From NCBI GenBank assembly GCA_015066365.1, contig SVON01000002.1, forward strand, positions 62,001 through 126,000: a stretch of DNA of 64,000 nt, read 5' to 3'. The notes beneath the pieces were generated by a model. It saw nothing but the letters and a program-made list of their open reading frames with translations. It searched no databases and had not been told where the DNA came from. Below, one piece after another: positions 35,858 through 46,399 of the stretch. Position 1 is the stretch's first letter. Every line of letters starts with the position of its first letter. The position numbers and the translations under genes are program-made. This DNA is from Oscillospiraceae bacterium (lineage in GTDB: Bacteria > Bacillota > Clostridia > Oscillospirales > Acutalibacteraceae).

Positions 35858-36700
35858 ATGAACGATATTTTGATTGCCGCGCTGGTGATTTCCGGTGTCG
35901 GCCTGGTGTTGGGCATCCTGCTGGCCATAGTTTCCCACTTCTTTGCGGTGCCGGACGACACCACCTTTGTCACCATTCGCGAGTGTCTGCCCGGCATCAA
36001 CTGCGGTGCCTGCGGCTATAAGGGGTGCGACGACTACGCCCACGCCCTGGCAGAGGAAGAGGGGGTCAAACCCAACCTGTGCATCCCCGGTGCTCAGACG
36101 GTCGCTGACCAGATCGGCGGCATTCTGGGCGTGGAGGCTGAGCCCTTTGAGGACGTGGTGGCCTTTGTGGCCTGCAACGGTCATTGTGACGCCACCCACG
36201 ATCAAAACCGCTACGACGGCGTGAAAACCTGCCACGCCGCCGCCCAGGTGCACGGCGGCCCCGGTGCCTGCAACTACGGCTGTCTGGGCTACGGCGACTG
36301 CGCCGCCGCCTGTCCCGCAGGTGCCATCTGCATCAAGGACGGCATCGCCCACGTGGACACCAGCCGGTGTCTGGGCTGCGGTCTGTGCGCCAAGGTGTGC
36401 GCCAAGGGCATCATCTATATGGTACCCCAGGACACCCAGGTGGTGGTGATGTGCAGCAGCAAGGCCAAGGGCGCCGATGCCCGCAAAGCCTGTCAGAACG
36501 CCTGCATCGGCTGCAAAAAGTGTGAGAAGAACTGTCCCCACGAGGCCATCCACGTGGCCAACAACCTGGCCTTTGTGATGTACAGCAAGTGCACCGGCTG
36601 CGGTCAGTGTGTTGAAAACTGCCCCACCGGCTGTCTGAAAAAGGTGTTCTTCCCCGACCTGCCGGAGGGCACCGATCCCAAATCTCTGTTGGAAGAATAA
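35858..36700 (+). CDS. rnfB: Rnf complex subunit B (ferredoxin-type)
   Basis: NCGACGYKGCDDYA; multiple 4Fe-4S motifs. Confidence 0.95.
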   Translation: MNDILIAALVISGVGLVLGILLAIVSHFFAVPDDTTFVTIRECLPGINCGACGYKGCDDYAHALAEEEGVKPNLCIPGAQTVADQIGGILGVEAEPFEDVVAFVACNGHCDATHDQNRYDGVKTCHAAAQVHGGPGACNYGCLGYGDCAAACPAGAICIKDGIAHVDTSRCLGCGLCAKVCAKGIIYMVPQDTQVVVMCSSKAKGADARKACQNACIGCKKCEKNCPHEAIHVANNLAFVMYSKCTGCGQCVENCPTGCLKKVFFPDLPEGTDPKSLLEE

Positions 36701-36704
36701 CTCT

Positions 36705-37088
36705 ATGGCAACGAACAAAACCAAACGCAAGGTCCGTAACGACCTTATCTTTATCGCCGCTCTACTGGCGGTGGTGACGGTCGCCGGTGCCTGCCTGTTC
36801 TTCCTGCGGGGAGAGGGCACCACCGTCACCATCAAGGTAAATGCCAAAACCGTCGGGGTCTATTCCCTGTCCGAGGATCGGGTGGTGGAGATCCCCAGCG
36901 ACCGGGGGCATAATCGCCTGATCATCCGGGACGGCACAGCCTATATGGAGACCGCCACCTGCCCCAACGGCATCTGCGTGGCCCACCACCCCATCCACCG
37001 ACAGGGCGAGAGCATCGTCTGCCTGCCCAACCAGGTGGTGGTGGAGATCTCCGGCGACCAGACAGAGGCGCCGGACGTAGTCCTATAA
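36705..37088 (+). CDS. NusG domain II-containing protein
   Basis: single TM plus ...IRDGTAYMETATCPNGICVAHHPIHRQGESIVCLPNQVVVEI. Confidence 0.75.
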   Translation: MATNKTKRKVRNDLIFIAALLAVVTVAGACLFFLRGEGTTVTIKVNAKTVGVYSLSEDRVVEIPSDRGHNRLIIRDGTAYMETATCPNGICVAHHPIHRQGESIVCLPNQVVVEISGDQTEAPDVVL

Positions 37089-37101
37089 GGGAGGTGCCGG
37101 G

Positions 37102-37605
37102 ATGAACCGTAAAACCAAACAAACCGCCCTGTTGGGGCTGTGCGCCTCCCTCGCCCTGGTGCTGGCCTATGTGGAGGCGCTGTTGCCCCCCATCGTGGCG
37201 GCGGTGCCCGGTGTCAAGCTGGGTCTGCCCAACATCGTCCTCGTCTTTCTGCTGTACCGCTGTGGGGTCAAGCAGGCGGCGGTGGTGTCGCTGGTGCGGA
37301 TTGTCTTACTGTTGTGGCTTTTCGGCAACGCGATGTCCTTTTATTACAGCCTGGCCGGTGCCACCCTCAGTCTGGTGGCGATGGCGCTGCTCAAACGGTG
37401 GGATTTTCTCTCCACCGTGGGGGTCAGCGTAGCCGGCGCCGTCCTGCACAACGTGGGTCAGATCCTGGTGGCGATGCTGCTGCTGAATACCGCCGAGCTG
37501 GGGTATTACCTGGTGGTGTTGGCGATCACCGGCACCGTGGCCGGTGTTCTGATCGGGCTGTGTGGGGCTCTGGCCATCCGCCGGATCCCTAAAAAGCTGT
37601 TTTAG
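37102..37605 (+). CDS. Gx transporter family / heptaprenyl diphosphate synthase component I-like membrane protein
   Basis: ALVLAYVEALLPP...PGVKLGLPNIVLVFLLY. Confidence 0.75.
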   Translation: MNRKTKQTALLGLCASLALVLAYVEALLPPIVAAVPGVKLGLPNIVLVFLLYRCGVKQAAVVSLVRIVLLLWLFGNAMSFYYSLAGATLSLVAMALLKRWDFLSTVGVSVAGAVLHNVGQILVAMLLLNTAELGYYLVVLAITGTVAGVLIGLCGALAIRRIPKKLF

Positions 37606-37720
37606 TATAGCAGAATTTCAAGATTTTCAATCAACTTCGTATATTGACAAAAAATAAACAATTCATTATACTGAATGTAGGTGTGAATAACGCCCAACAT
37701 AATAAGAGGAGGATACCCTT

Positions 37721-38689
37721 ATGAAAAAGTTTCTTTCCCTGATTCTGTGTGTTATAATGCTGTTCTCCGTGTGTGCTCTGGCCGGCTGCGGTGCTGAGCC
37801 CGTTGAGGAGAAGGCCGCTGCTAACGTGAAGTTTGGCGCCGGTGCTGTCGGCTCTCTGAAGGTGAGCGACGCCACCGACAAGAAGGGTCCCGTGGGCACT
37901 CTGGAGATGAGCTACGCCACCGTGCTGGTGGATGCCGACGGCAAGATCACCGCCTGCGCTCTGGACGCCATGAAGATGGAGACCGAGTGGAAGGACGGCA
38001 AGTTTGTCCCCGTGCAGGACAAAGACCTGAAGTCCAAGTACGAGCAGAAGGATGCCTATAACATGGTCGCCTGGGGTGGCTCTGTGGCCGAGTGGTACGC
38101 TCAGGCCGACACCCTGGAGACCCTTATCATCGGCAAAAAACTGGATGAGGTCAAGGCTCTGGTGGTGGAGGGCTACAAGCCCAACGCCGACGTACAGGCT
38201 GCTGGCTGCACCATCGCCATCGGCGACCTGGTCAAGGCGGTGGAGAACGCCTACAACAACGCCAAGACCGAAGTGGCCGCCGACGCCACGCTGAGCATCG
38301 CCGGTCACGGCACTCAGAAAATCGCCGAGATCATCGCCAAATATGATGGTCAGAACAAGGTGGAGGCCTATATGTCCGCCGCCGCCAAGGATAAGGACGG
38401 CAAGATTTTGGCCATCGCCAGCGACTGCATGATGGGCGATTTCCGCGCCAACGCTGAGGGCAAGGTCGAGATGGTTCAGTGCGACCCCGCCCGCACCAAG
38501 CGTCAGCAGGGCGACGAGTACAACATGGTCGACTACGGTGGCGCCAAGGCTGAGTGGTACGTTCAGGCGGATAGCTTTGACAAGACCTGCATCGGCAAGA
38601 CCGCCGCTGAGATCGCCGCGATCACCGCTGAGGCTGCCGGTTGCACCATCACCGTGGATGGTTTCGTGGCCGCCGCTTCCAAACTGTAA
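37721..38689 (+). CDS. lipoprotein with duplicated FMN-binding-like domain
   Basis: lipobox ALAGCG; two repeats each with (Y/N)MV.(W/Y)GG.(V/K)AEWY.QAD and AAGCTI(A/T). Confidence 0.65.
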   Translation: MKKFLSLILCVIMLFSVCALAGCGAEPVEEKAAANVKFGAGAVGSLKVSDATDKKGPVGTLEMSYATVLVDADGKITACALDAMKMETEWKDGKFVPVQDKDLKSKYEQKDAYNMVAWGGSVAEWYAQADTLETLIIGKKLDEVKALVVEGYKPNADVQAAGCTIAIGDLVKAVENAYNNAKTEVAADATLSIAGHGTQKIAEIIAKYDGQNKVEAYMSAAAKDKDGKILAIASDCMMGDFRANAEGKVEMVQCDPARTKRQQGDEYNMVDYGGAKAEWYVQADSFDKTCIGKTAAEIAAITAEAAGCTITVDGFVAAASKL

Positions 38690-38700
38690 TTTTCGCTACA

Positions 38701-38737
38701 CCGAAAAAACGGGAGGGGTTTCCCCTCCCGTTTTTCT
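38701..38737. terminator. intrinsic terminator
   Basis: aaaaaacgggaggggtttcccctcccgttttt. Confidence 0.8.
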
Positions 38738-38753
38738 CTCCGGGGAGTGCCTT

Positions 38754-39797
38754 ATGAAACGATTGTTTTGTGGCCTTTTGGGGCTGTGTCTATGCCTTTC
38801 TTTCACCGCCTGCGGTGAACCCAAAAAAGAAAAATTCTCGGCCTATTCCTTTGATTATTTCGACACCTCTACCACGGTGACCGGCTACGAAGAGAGCCGG
38901 GCCGAGTTTGACCGGGTGTACGCTGAGGTGGAACGGCAGCTGGGGGAATACCACCGGCTGTACGACATCTATATGCCCTACGAGGGGGTCAACAACCTCT
39001 ACACCGTCAACCAACTGGTGGAGGGGCAGCACCCCACCGTCCGGGTAGACCGCAGGATCATCGACCTGCTGCTGTACGCCAAAGAGATGTATGCAACGAC
39101 CGCCGGCAGGATGAACGTGGCCATGGGCAGCGTATTGCGGCTCTGGCACGACTATCGCACGGTGGGTCTGGATGACCCGGAAAGCGCCTCTCTCCCCTCG
39201 ATGGACAGGCTGGAGGAGGCCGCGGAGCACACCGCCATCGACAACCTGGTCATTGACCAGAAAAACAGTACCGTCACCCTCACCGACCCGGGGATGCGGT
39301 TGGACGTGGGCGCCATCGCCAAGGGCTATGCGGTGGAGCAGGTGGCCCGGTGGCTCACGCAGGAGGGCAAGACCGGCTATATGCTCAACGTGGGTGGCAA
39401 CGTCCGCGCCGTGGGAGAAAAGCCGGACGGCACCGCCTGGGTGGCCGGCCTGGAGAACCCGGAGAACCCCTCCGGGGCGTACACCGCCCTGCTGGAGCTC
39501 GACCACCAGGCGTTGGTCACCAGCGGTTCCTATCAGCGCTATTATCAGGTGAACGGCAAGCGGTATCACCACATCATCCACCCGGACACCCTGATGCCCG
39601 CCGAGGGCTATTTAGCGGTGTCGGTGGTGTGCCCGGATTCGGGGATGGGTGACGCTCTGTCCACCGCCCTGTTCTGTATGCCGCTGGAGCAGGGTAAGGC
39701 GCTGGTGGCCTCCCTGCCCAACGTGGAGGCTCAATGGATTGCCGAGGACGGCACCAAAACCGTCTCGGCCGGGTGGAACAAGTATCTTAAGAAGTAA
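38754..39797 (+). CDS. apbE: FAD:protein FMN transferase (ApbE)
   Basis: FDYFDTSTTVTGYE; DVGAIAKGYAVEQVARWL; MLNVGGNVRAVG. Confidence 0.93.
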   Translation: MKRLFCGLLGLCLCLSFTACGEPKKEKFSAYSFDYFDTSTTVTGYEESRAEFDRVYAEVERQLGEYHRLYDIYMPYEGVNNLYTVNQLVEGQHPTVRVDRRIIDLLLYAKEMYATTAGRMNVAMGSVLRLWHDYRTVGLDDPESASLPSMDRLEEAAEHTAIDNLVIDQKNSTVTLTDPGMRLDVGAIAKGYAVEQVARWLTQEGKTGYMLNVGGNVRAVGEKPDGTAWVAGLENPENPSGAYTALLELDHQALVTSGSYQRYYQVNGKRYHHIIHPDTLMPAEGYLAVSVVCPDSGMGDALSTALFCMPLEQGKALVASLPNVEAQWIAEDGTKTVSAGWNKYLKK

Positions 39798-39809
39798 GGA
39801 AGTGGGACT

Positions 39810-40181
39810 ATGTTTGACGCGTTTATCGACAACTACGAGCACATTCTGCACAACGTAGCAGAAGTGTCTGCCCTAACGCTGGAATTCATTGGCGTCATCA
39901 TCATTGTGATCGGCTCGATCAAAGCCCTGTTCCATCTGGGTGACGGCCTGATCAAGCACCGGGCCATCAATATCGTGGTGGAACTGGGCAAGACCCTGGC
40001 GCTGGCTCTGGAATTCAAGATGGGCGCCGAGATCATCAAGACGGTGATCGTCCACGATCTCAAGGAACTGGCGGTCCTCGGCATTGTCATCCTCATCCGT
40101 GCCCTCTTGGCCTTCCTCATCCATTGGGAAATGAAGATGGAAAAGAAGGACGAAGAGGACAAAACGGAAGAAACCGAATAA
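39810..40181 (+). CDS. DUF1622 family membrane protein
   Basis: two/three TM segments; ALEFKMGAEIIKTVIVHDLKELAVLGIVILIRALLAFLIHWEM. Confidence 0.75.
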   Translation: MFDAFIDNYEHILHNVAEVSALTLEFIGVIIIVIGSIKALFHLGDGLIKHRAINIVVELGKTLALALEFKMGAEIIKTVIVHDLKELAVLGIVILIRALLAFLIHWEMKMEKKDEEDKTEETE

Positions 40182-40301
40182 AAAAACGGGGAGAAGAGTT
40201 TTTGTGCTTCTCCCCGATTTTTTGTGCAACAAAGTGTTGAAATGCCCCCTCGCCTGTGCTATACTAGTGTATTATAGTCCAAGATGGGACGGAGGAATAT
40301 T

Positions 40302-41597
40302 ATGTTAGATATTAAATTCATTCGGGAAAACCCGGAGATTGTCAAAGAAAACATCCGCAAGAAGTTTAAGGACCACAAGCTGCCGCTGGTGGACGAGGTC
40401 ATCGAGCTGGACAGCAAAAAGCGTGAGGTGAACACCCGCGCCAACGACCTGCGCGCCAACCGCAATAAAATCAGCAAGGAGATCGGCGGTCTGATGGCCA
40501 AGGGTCTGCGGGAAGAGGCCGAGGCAAAGAAGCAGTTGGTCTCTCAGCAGGCGGCGGAACTGGCTCAACTGGAGCAGCAGGAGGCCGAGCTGGCCAAAGA
40601 ACTAAACGACCGGATGATGAAGATCCCCAACATCATCGACCCCTCCGTGCCCATCGGCAAGAACGACGAGGACAACGTGGAGGTAAAGCGGTACGGCGAG
40701 GCCGCTGAGGCCACCTTTGAGATCCCCTATCACACCGACATTATGGCGAAGTTTAACGGCATCGACAAGGCCGCCGCCGGCAAGGTGGCCGGCGAGGGCT
40801 TCTATTACCTGATGGGGGATATTGCCCGCCTGCACTCCGCGGTGCTGAGCTATGCCCGGGACTTTATGATCGACAAGGGCTTCACCTATTGCATCCCGCC
40901 CTTTATGATCCGCTCCAACGTGGTCACCGGCGTGATGAGCTTTGAAGAGATGGACGCCATGATGTATAAGATCGAGGGCGAGGACCTGTACCTGATCGGT
41001 ACCAGCGAGCACTCCATGATCGGTAAGTTCATCGACACCTTTACGAATGAGAGCGAACTGCCCCTGACCCTGACCAGTTATTCCCCCTGCTTCCGTAAGG
41101 AGAAGGGTGCCCACGGCATCGAGGAGCGGGGCATCTACCGTATCCACCAGTTCGAGAAGCAGGAGATGATCGTCATCTGCAAGCCGGAGGAGAGCATGGA
41201 GTGGTTCAACAAGATGTGGAGCTATTCCGTGGAGCTGTTCCGCTCGCTGGATATCCCGGTGCGTACCCTGGAGTGCTGCTCCGGTGATCTGGCCGACCTG
41301 AAGGTAAAGTCCTACGACGTGGAGGCTTGGTCCCCCAAGCAGGGCAAATACTTTGAGGTCTGCTCCTGCTCCAACCTGGGTGACGCTCAGGCCCGCCGTC
41401 TGGGCATCCGGGTCAAGGGCGCCGACGGCAACAAGTATCTGGCCCACACCCTCAACAACACGGTGGTGGCGCCGCCCCGTATGCTGATCGCCTTCCTGGA
41501 GAACAACCTGCAGTTCGACGGCGAGAAGTACTCGGTACGCATCCCTGAGGCCCTGCGCCCCTATATGGGTGGCAAAGAGGTCATCGAGGAGAAATAA
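40302..41597 (+). CDS. serS: seryl-tRNA synthetase
   Basis: MLDIKFIRENPEIV; class II aaRS motifs (YRIHQFEKQEM, NNTVVAPPRMLIAFLENN). Confidence 0.97.
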   Translation: MLDIKFIRENPEIVKENIRKKFKDHKLPLVDEVIELDSKKREVNTRANDLRANRNKISKEIGGLMAKGLREEAEAKKQLVSQQAAELAQLEQQEAELAKELNDRMMKIPNIIDPSVPIGKNDEDNVEVKRYGEAAEATFEIPYHTDIMAKFNGIDKAAAGKVAGEGFYYLMGDIARLHSAVLSYARDFMIDKGFTYCIPPFMIRSNVVTGVMSFEEMDAMMYKIEGEDLYLIGTSEHSMIGKFIDTFTNESELPLTLTSYSPCFRKEKGAHGIEERGIYRIHQFEKQEMIVICKPEESMEWFNKMWSYSVELFRSLDIPVRTLECCSGDLADLKVKSYDVEAWSPKQGKYFEVCSCSNLGDAQARRLGIRVKGADGNKYLAHTLNNTVVAPPRMLIAFLENNLQFDGEKYSVRIPEALRPYMGGKEVIEEK

Positions 41598-41603
41598 TGA
41601 CTG

Positions 41604-41647
41604 GATAAAAAATCCCGCTATCCGTTTGGATAGCGGGATTTTTTGTC
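41604..41647. terminator. intrinsic terminator
   Basis: aaaaaatcccgctatccgtttggatagcgggatttttt. Confidence 0.85.
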
Positions 41648-41648
41648 T

Positions 41649-42383
41649 TTATTCCATTGTTAGTTTATCTAACCATTTTTTGTTCAAAACATACTCTACA
41701 TCGTCAAGGGTAATAGAATAGGCTTTATCGTCAAAGGATTTTACTTCCAAAGGAATCACCACGTTGATATCTTCCTGCACAACACCGCAAACATAGCCGT
41801 AAATATAACAATTATTTAATATCCCACTTGGTTGTCTCACCAAATCGTACAATCCGGCCTCTTCTGCGGTTTGTCCACTTTTTATTTCATTCAGGAACTG
41901 TTCGCATTCGGTAATGCTTTTGTTGGAAAAGGTTGCTTGTGCATTGTCTCGAGGAGCTTCTTTTAAAAATGCAAATCTTATGCAATTTTCAAGAACTATT
42001 TCGGTTTTAAGCAAATCAGACCGCACATATACGGCAGGAAATTCGTTATCGGGAAAATAACGCACCAGCACGTCCTGTTTGCCGCCAACAGAATACATGC
42101 CTGTTTTAATCTTATTATCCACACTAAGGTGAGAAAACTCTTTTTTCTCGCCCGCTACATGACCAATAAATTCCCACTCGCCCAAGCACCAAACTTCATA
42201 TTCAAGTCCAACATTAATATATTCTGTTCCATCTTTTGCTCGTATGGCTTGATTTTCGATTTCCGTGAATGCACCATCTGCACCGCTTTCGTTTTCCGAA
42301 AACGCGGAATTGTCATTGTTGCTACAAGCACTAAAAGAAAACGCAAGGATCATACAAATAAAAACAGCGCACACTTTTCTCAT
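41649..42383 (-). CDS. hypothetical lipoprotein
   Basis: signal peptide plus lipobox FSACSN; AT-rich relative to neighbours. Confidence 0.6.
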   Translation of the reverse strand: MRKVCAVFICMILAFSFSACSNNDNSAFSENESGADGAFTEIENQAIRAKDGTEYINVGLEYEVWCLGEWEFIGHVAGEKKEFSHLSVDNKIKTGMYSVGGKQDVLVRYFPDNEFPAVYVRSDLLKTEIVLENCIRFAFLKEAPRDNAQATFSNKSITECEQFLNEIKSGQTAEEAGLYDLVRQPSGILNNCYIYGYVCGVVQEDINVVIPLEVKSFDDKAYSITLDDVEYVLNKKWLDKLTME

Positions 42384-42519
42384 AGTATTACCCCACTAAC
42401 GTATGTATCATTATGCTATGTCGTATTCTCAGTATAGCACAACTAATTTTGTTTGTAAAGATTCCCTCCCTTAGCGGGACGTCGAGGGCGCCGTCCCCTA
42501 CGGTGTTGGTTTTGGGTTT

Positions 42520-42655
42520 GCGCGGGGCGTCAAGGCTCCCTCTGTGAGGGAGCTGGCAAAACCATCGGTTTTGACTGAGGGAGTTCTTTTACTCCCTCCG
42601 GTTTCGCTATCGCTCAACCACCTCCCTCTGTGAGGGAGGCTACGCTCGATTCACC
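42520..42655. repeat. palindromic intergenic repeat (ctccctctgtgagggag ... ctgagggagtt; cctccctctgtgagggagg)
   Basis: two copies of ctccctctgtgagggag palindromes with an additional gagggag arm in one intergenic region. Confidence 0.7.
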
Positions 42656-42670
42656 CTTCTGCTAATAAAA

Positions 42671-42703
42671 AAGCAACCGCCTCTCGGCGGTTGCTTTTTT
42701 GTT
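42671..42703. terminator. intrinsic terminator of dnaJ operon
   Basis: aaaaaagcaaccgcctctcggcggttgctttttt. Confidence 0.85.
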
Positions 42704-43854
42704 TACGAAAAATGCTTTTTGATGGTGTCAAAGAAGGTTTTGCGCTTCTGATACTGCTTGTCGCCGGTGGCTTCCTCAAACTCTTTGAGCAGTTTCTTCT
42801 GCTCCTTAGAGAGGTTCTTCGGCACCTCCACCACGATGCGCAGCAACAGGTCGCCGGTGCCCCGACCCCGCAGATAGGGAATGCCCTTGCCCTTGACCCG
42901 GAAAATATCGCCAGGCTGGGTACCCTCTTTGATGGTGTAGTTCATCTTGCCATCCAGGGTGGGGATCTCCACCTCTGCACCCAACGCCGCCTGGGCGTAG
43001 GTGATGGGCAGGTCGCACCAGATATTATAGCCGTCCCGCTCGAACAAGGGGTGAGGGCGCACCGCCACCTGCACCTGCAGGTCGCCGGCGGGTCCGCCAT
43101 TGGTGCCGGCGTTGCCGTGGCCGGGGATGGTAATCACCTGGCCGTCGTCGATACCGGCGGGTATGTTGATGCCCACCTCGCTCTTGCGGCGCACCCGACC
43201 CTGACCATTACAGGCGCCACAGGGGTTCTCTACGATGCGGCCACGACCCTGACACCGGGGACAGGGGGACTGGGTCTGCATCACGCCAAAGGGGGTGCGC
43301 TGTTGCCGCGCCACCTGACCGGAGCCGCCACACTGGGGACAACTGGTGGGGCTGGTGCCTTTTTTGGCGCCGCTACCACCGCAATCCTCGCAGGTGCACA
43401 CCCGGTCCACCGTCACCTTTTGCTTGGTGCCCCGGGCCGCCTCCTCAAAGGTGACGAACACGTTGACACCGGCGTCGGTGCCCTGCCGGGGGGCGTTGGG
43501 GTTCTGACGGCGACCACCGCCACCAAACCCACCGCCAAAGAAGGAGGAGAAGATGTCGCCGATGTCGCCAAAATCCACATTGACGCCACCGCCGCCCCAG
43601 CCACCGGCACCGGCGCCGAAATTGGGGTCTACGCCGGCGTGACCGAACTGGTCGTAGCGGCTCTTCTTCTGAGCATCCGACAGCACCTCATAGGCCTCGC
43701 CCACCTCTTTGAACTTGGCCTCCGCCTCTTTGTCGCCGGGGTGCAGATCCGGGTGATATTCCTTCGCCATCTTGCGATAGGCTTTTTTAATTTCGTCATC
43801 CGAGGCGCTTTTGCTAACGCCCAGCACCTCGTAATAATCGCGTTTATCCGCCAT
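42703..43854 (-). CDS. dnaJ: chaperone DnaJ
   Basis: J-domain [29 protein letters not shown]; CxxCxGxG zinc motifs. Confidence 0.97.
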   Translation of the reverse strand: MADKRDYYEVLGVSKSASDDEIKKAYRKMAKEYHPDLHPGDKEAEAKFKEVGEAYEVLSDAQKKSRYDQFGHAGVDPNFGAGAGGWGGGGVNVDFGDIGDIFSSFFGGGFGGGGRRQNPNAPRQGTDAGVNVFVTFEEAARGTKQKVTVDRVCTCEDCGGSGAKKGTSPTSCPQCGGSGQVARQQRTPFGVMQTQSPCPRCQGRGRIVENPCGACNGQGRVRRKSEVGINIPAGIDDGQVITIPGHGNAGTNGGPAGDLQVQVAVRPHPLFERDGYNIWCDLPITYAQAALGAEVEIPTLDGKMNYTIKEGTQPGDIFRVKGKGIPYLRGRGTGDLLLRIVVEVPKNLSKEQKKLLKEFEEATGDKQYQKRKTFFDTIKKHFS

Positions 43855-43942
43855 AGGAAATTCTCCTGTCTAAAAGCAGGCTACACCACCCGACAAAAGC
43901 CGGGTGGTGTCCCGTTTGAAAAATTACTAGCCGCAGTTACGC

Positions 43943-45766
43943 TTAGTTCACGGTACCGTCGTAGAAGCCCTCGCCGTCGGGGGTGGCGGCACCGTCGGGG
44001 CCCACGCCGCCCTCGGGAGCGCCCTGGGCAGCCGCGGCGGCCTGATACAGCTTTTCGCTGACGGCATAGAAGGACTTGGTCAGTTCCTCCTGCTTCGCCT
44101 TGATGGCCTCCATATCCTCGCCCTTCAGCGCCTCTTTCAGGGCATCAATCTTGCCCTGCAGCTCGGTCTTGTCGGCCTCGTCGATCTTGTCGCCCATCTC
44201 CTCGATGGTCTTCTCGGACTGGTACACCATCTGATCGGCGTTGTTGCGGGTATCCACCGCCTCGCGGCGGGCCTTATCCTCGGCGGCATACTGCTCCGCC
44301 TCGCGCACCGCCTTCTCCACGTCCTCTTTGGACATATTGGTGTTGGAGGTGATGGTGATCTTCTGCTCACGGCCGGTGCCCAGATCCTTGGCGGACACGT
44401 TCACGATGCCGTTGGCGTCGATGTCAAAGGTAACCTCGATTTGGGGCACACCGCGGCGGGCCGGGGCGATGCCGTCCAGGTGGAACAGACCCAGGGTCTT
44501 GTTGTCCCGGGCAAACTCGCGCTCACCCTGCAGCACGTGCACCTCCACAGAGGGCTGGTTGTCGGCGGCGGTGGAGAAGATCTGGCTCTTCTTGGTGGGG
44601 ATGGTGGTGTTGCGGTCGATGACCTTGGTCATCACGCCGCCCATGGTCTCCACACCCAGGGACAGGGGGGTCACGTCCAGCAGCAGCAGGCCCTTGACCT
44701 CGCCGCCCAGCACGCCGCCCTGCAGAGCGGCACCCATAGCCACGCACTCGTCAGGGTTGATGCCCTTAAAGGGCTCCTTGCCCATAAACTTCTGGATCGC
44801 TTCCTGCACCGCAGGGATACGGGTGGAACCGCCCACCAGCAGCACCTTATCCACCTGAGCGGCGGACAGACCGGAATCGGCCAAAGCCTGACGAACGGGG
44901 CCCATGGTGGCCTCCACCAAAGAGGCGGTCAGCTCGTTGAACTTGGCACGGGTCAAATTCAGATCCAGGTGCTTGGGGCCGGTAGCGTCGGCGGTGATAA
45001 AGGGCAGGTTGATGTTACTGCTGGTAGAACCGGACAGCTCGATCTTAGCCTTCTCAGCCGCCTCGCGCAGACGCTGGACCGCAATCTTGTCGGCGGACAG
45101 GTCTACGCCGGTCTCCGCCTTAAAGGAAGCCACCATCCAGTCCACGATCTTCTGGTCGAAGTCGTCGCCGCCCAGACGGTTGTTACCGGCAGTAGCCAGC
45201 ACCTCCTGCACGCCGTCGCCCATCTCGATGATGGACACGTCGAAGGTGCCGCCGCCCAGGTCGTACACCATCACCTTCTGGTCGTTCTCCTTATCAATGC
45301 CGTAGGCCAGGGCCGCGGCGGTGGGCTCGTTGATGATACGCTTGACCTCCATACCGGCGATCTTACCGGCATCCTTGGTGGCCTGACGCTGCGCGTCGGT
45401 GAAATAAGCGGGCACGGTGATGACCGCCTCGGTGACGGTGTCGCCCAGATAAGCCTCGGCATCCGCCTTCAGCTTCTGCAGGATCATCGCAGAAATCTCC
45501 TGAGGGGTGTAGGTCTTACCGTCGATGGTGACCTTGCGGTCGGTGCCCATATCCCGCTTGATGGAAGCGACGGTGCGGTCGGGCGCAGACACAGCCTGCT
45601 GCTTGGCCACACGACCCACGATGCGCTCGCCGTCCTTCTTAAACGCCACCACAGAGGGGGTGGTACGCGCGCCTTCGGCGTTGGGGATAACGACGGCCTC
45701 GCCGCCCTCGATCACCGCCACGCAGGAGTTGGTGGTGCCCAAGTCAATACCAATAATCTTTGCCAT
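43943..45766 (-). CDS. dnaK: chaperone DnaK
   Basis: [24 protein letters not shown]. Confidence 0.98.
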   Translation of the reverse strand: MAKIIGIDLGTTNSCVAVIEGGEAVVIPNAEGARTTPSVVAFKKDGERIVGRVAKQQAVSAPDRTVASIKRDMGTDRKVTIDGKTYTPQEISAMILQKLKADAEAYLGDTVTEAVITVPAYFTDAQRQATKDAGKIAGMEVKRIINEPTAAALAYGIDKENDQKVMVYDLGGGTFDVSIIEMGDGVQEVLATAGNNRLGGDDFDQKIVDWMVASFKAETGVDLSADKIAVQRLREAAEKAKIELSGSTSSNINLPFITADATGPKHLDLNLTRAKFNELTASLVEATMGPVRQALADSGLSAAQVDKVLLVGGSTRIPAVQEAIQKFMGKEPFKGINPDECVAMGAALQGGVLGGEVKGLLLLDVTPLSLGVETMGGVMTKVIDRNTTIPTKKSQIFSTAADNQPSVEVHVLQGEREFARDNKTLGLFHLDGIAPARRGVPQIEVTFDIDANGIVNVSAKDLGTGREQKITITSNTNMSKEDVEKAVREAEQYAAEDKARREAVDTRNNADQMVYQSEKTIEEMGDKIDEADKTELQGKIDALKEALKGEDMEAIKAKQEELTKSFYAVSEKLYQAAAAAQGAPEGGVGPDGAATPDGEGFYDGTVN

Positions 45767-45844
45767 AATGATTACCTCCAGTAAAAATAGTTGTTGTTTG
45801 TTCGAATGGTTTATCTAATCGGTTTCCCGTAATTAGCCTTTGGA

Positions 45845-46384
45845 TTAATTCTTGACCTTGACCATGGCGGGGCGCAGAACCCGGTCGCCCAGTTTATAGC
45901 CCTTTTGGAAGACAGCGGAGACGATCTCCTTCTCCACGTCGTCGGCATCCTCCCGCATCACGGCGTTGTGTACGTTGGGGTCAAAGGGCTCGCCCTCGAC
46001 ACCCACCGGTTCCAGGCCCAATTTATAAAGGGTATCCATAAACTGTCGCAGCACCATATCCACGCCGGTCTTGTATTCGTCACCGGCGGGGGCGGCAATC
46101 GCCTTTTCCATATTGTCCACGCTGACCAGCAGTTCGGTGAGCAGCTCCGCCTTGGTAAAGGCGCCGATCTGCATCTTCTCCTGCTCGGTGCGGCGCTTAT
46201 AGTTGGCGTATTCTGCCAACATCCGCTGATACTGATCGGACACTGCCGCCAGTTCCGCTTCCTTTTCCGCCAGTTTTTGTTCCAGAACGGCGGTCTTGGA
46301 TGGCTTTTTGGTCTTTTTTTCTTCTTTCGGGGTTTCTGCCGGGGCTTCCTGCTCCGGCTGTACCACCTTGTTCTCAGCATCCAT
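45845..46384 (-). CDS. grpE: nucleotide exchange factor GrpE
   Basis: ANYKRRTEQEK...GYKLGDRVLRPAMVKV. Confidence 0.95.
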   Translation of the reverse strand: MDAENKVVQPEQEAPAETPKEEKKTKKPSKTAVLEQKLAEKEAELAAVSDQYQRMLAEYANYKRRTEQEKMQIGAFTKAELLTELLVSVDNMEKAIAAPAGDEYKTGVDMVLRQFMDTLYKLGLEPVGVEGEPFDPNVHNAVMREDADDVEKEIVSAVFQKGYKLGDRVLRPAMVKVKN

Positions 46385-46399
46385 ACGCGCTACCTCCTA

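Noticed and set aside
35108-36847. 579-aa minus-strand ORF across rnfE/A/B
   Set aside because: Spans three real genes on the opposite strand; composition is typical of shadow ORFs.
41649-42383. Second mobile element carrying the AT-rich lipoprotein gene
   Set aside because: No transposase, inverted ends or target duplication could be identified; low GC alone is insufficient.
44441-45784. 447-aa plus-strand ORF opposite dnaK
   Set aside because: Antisense shadow of a highly conserved gene.
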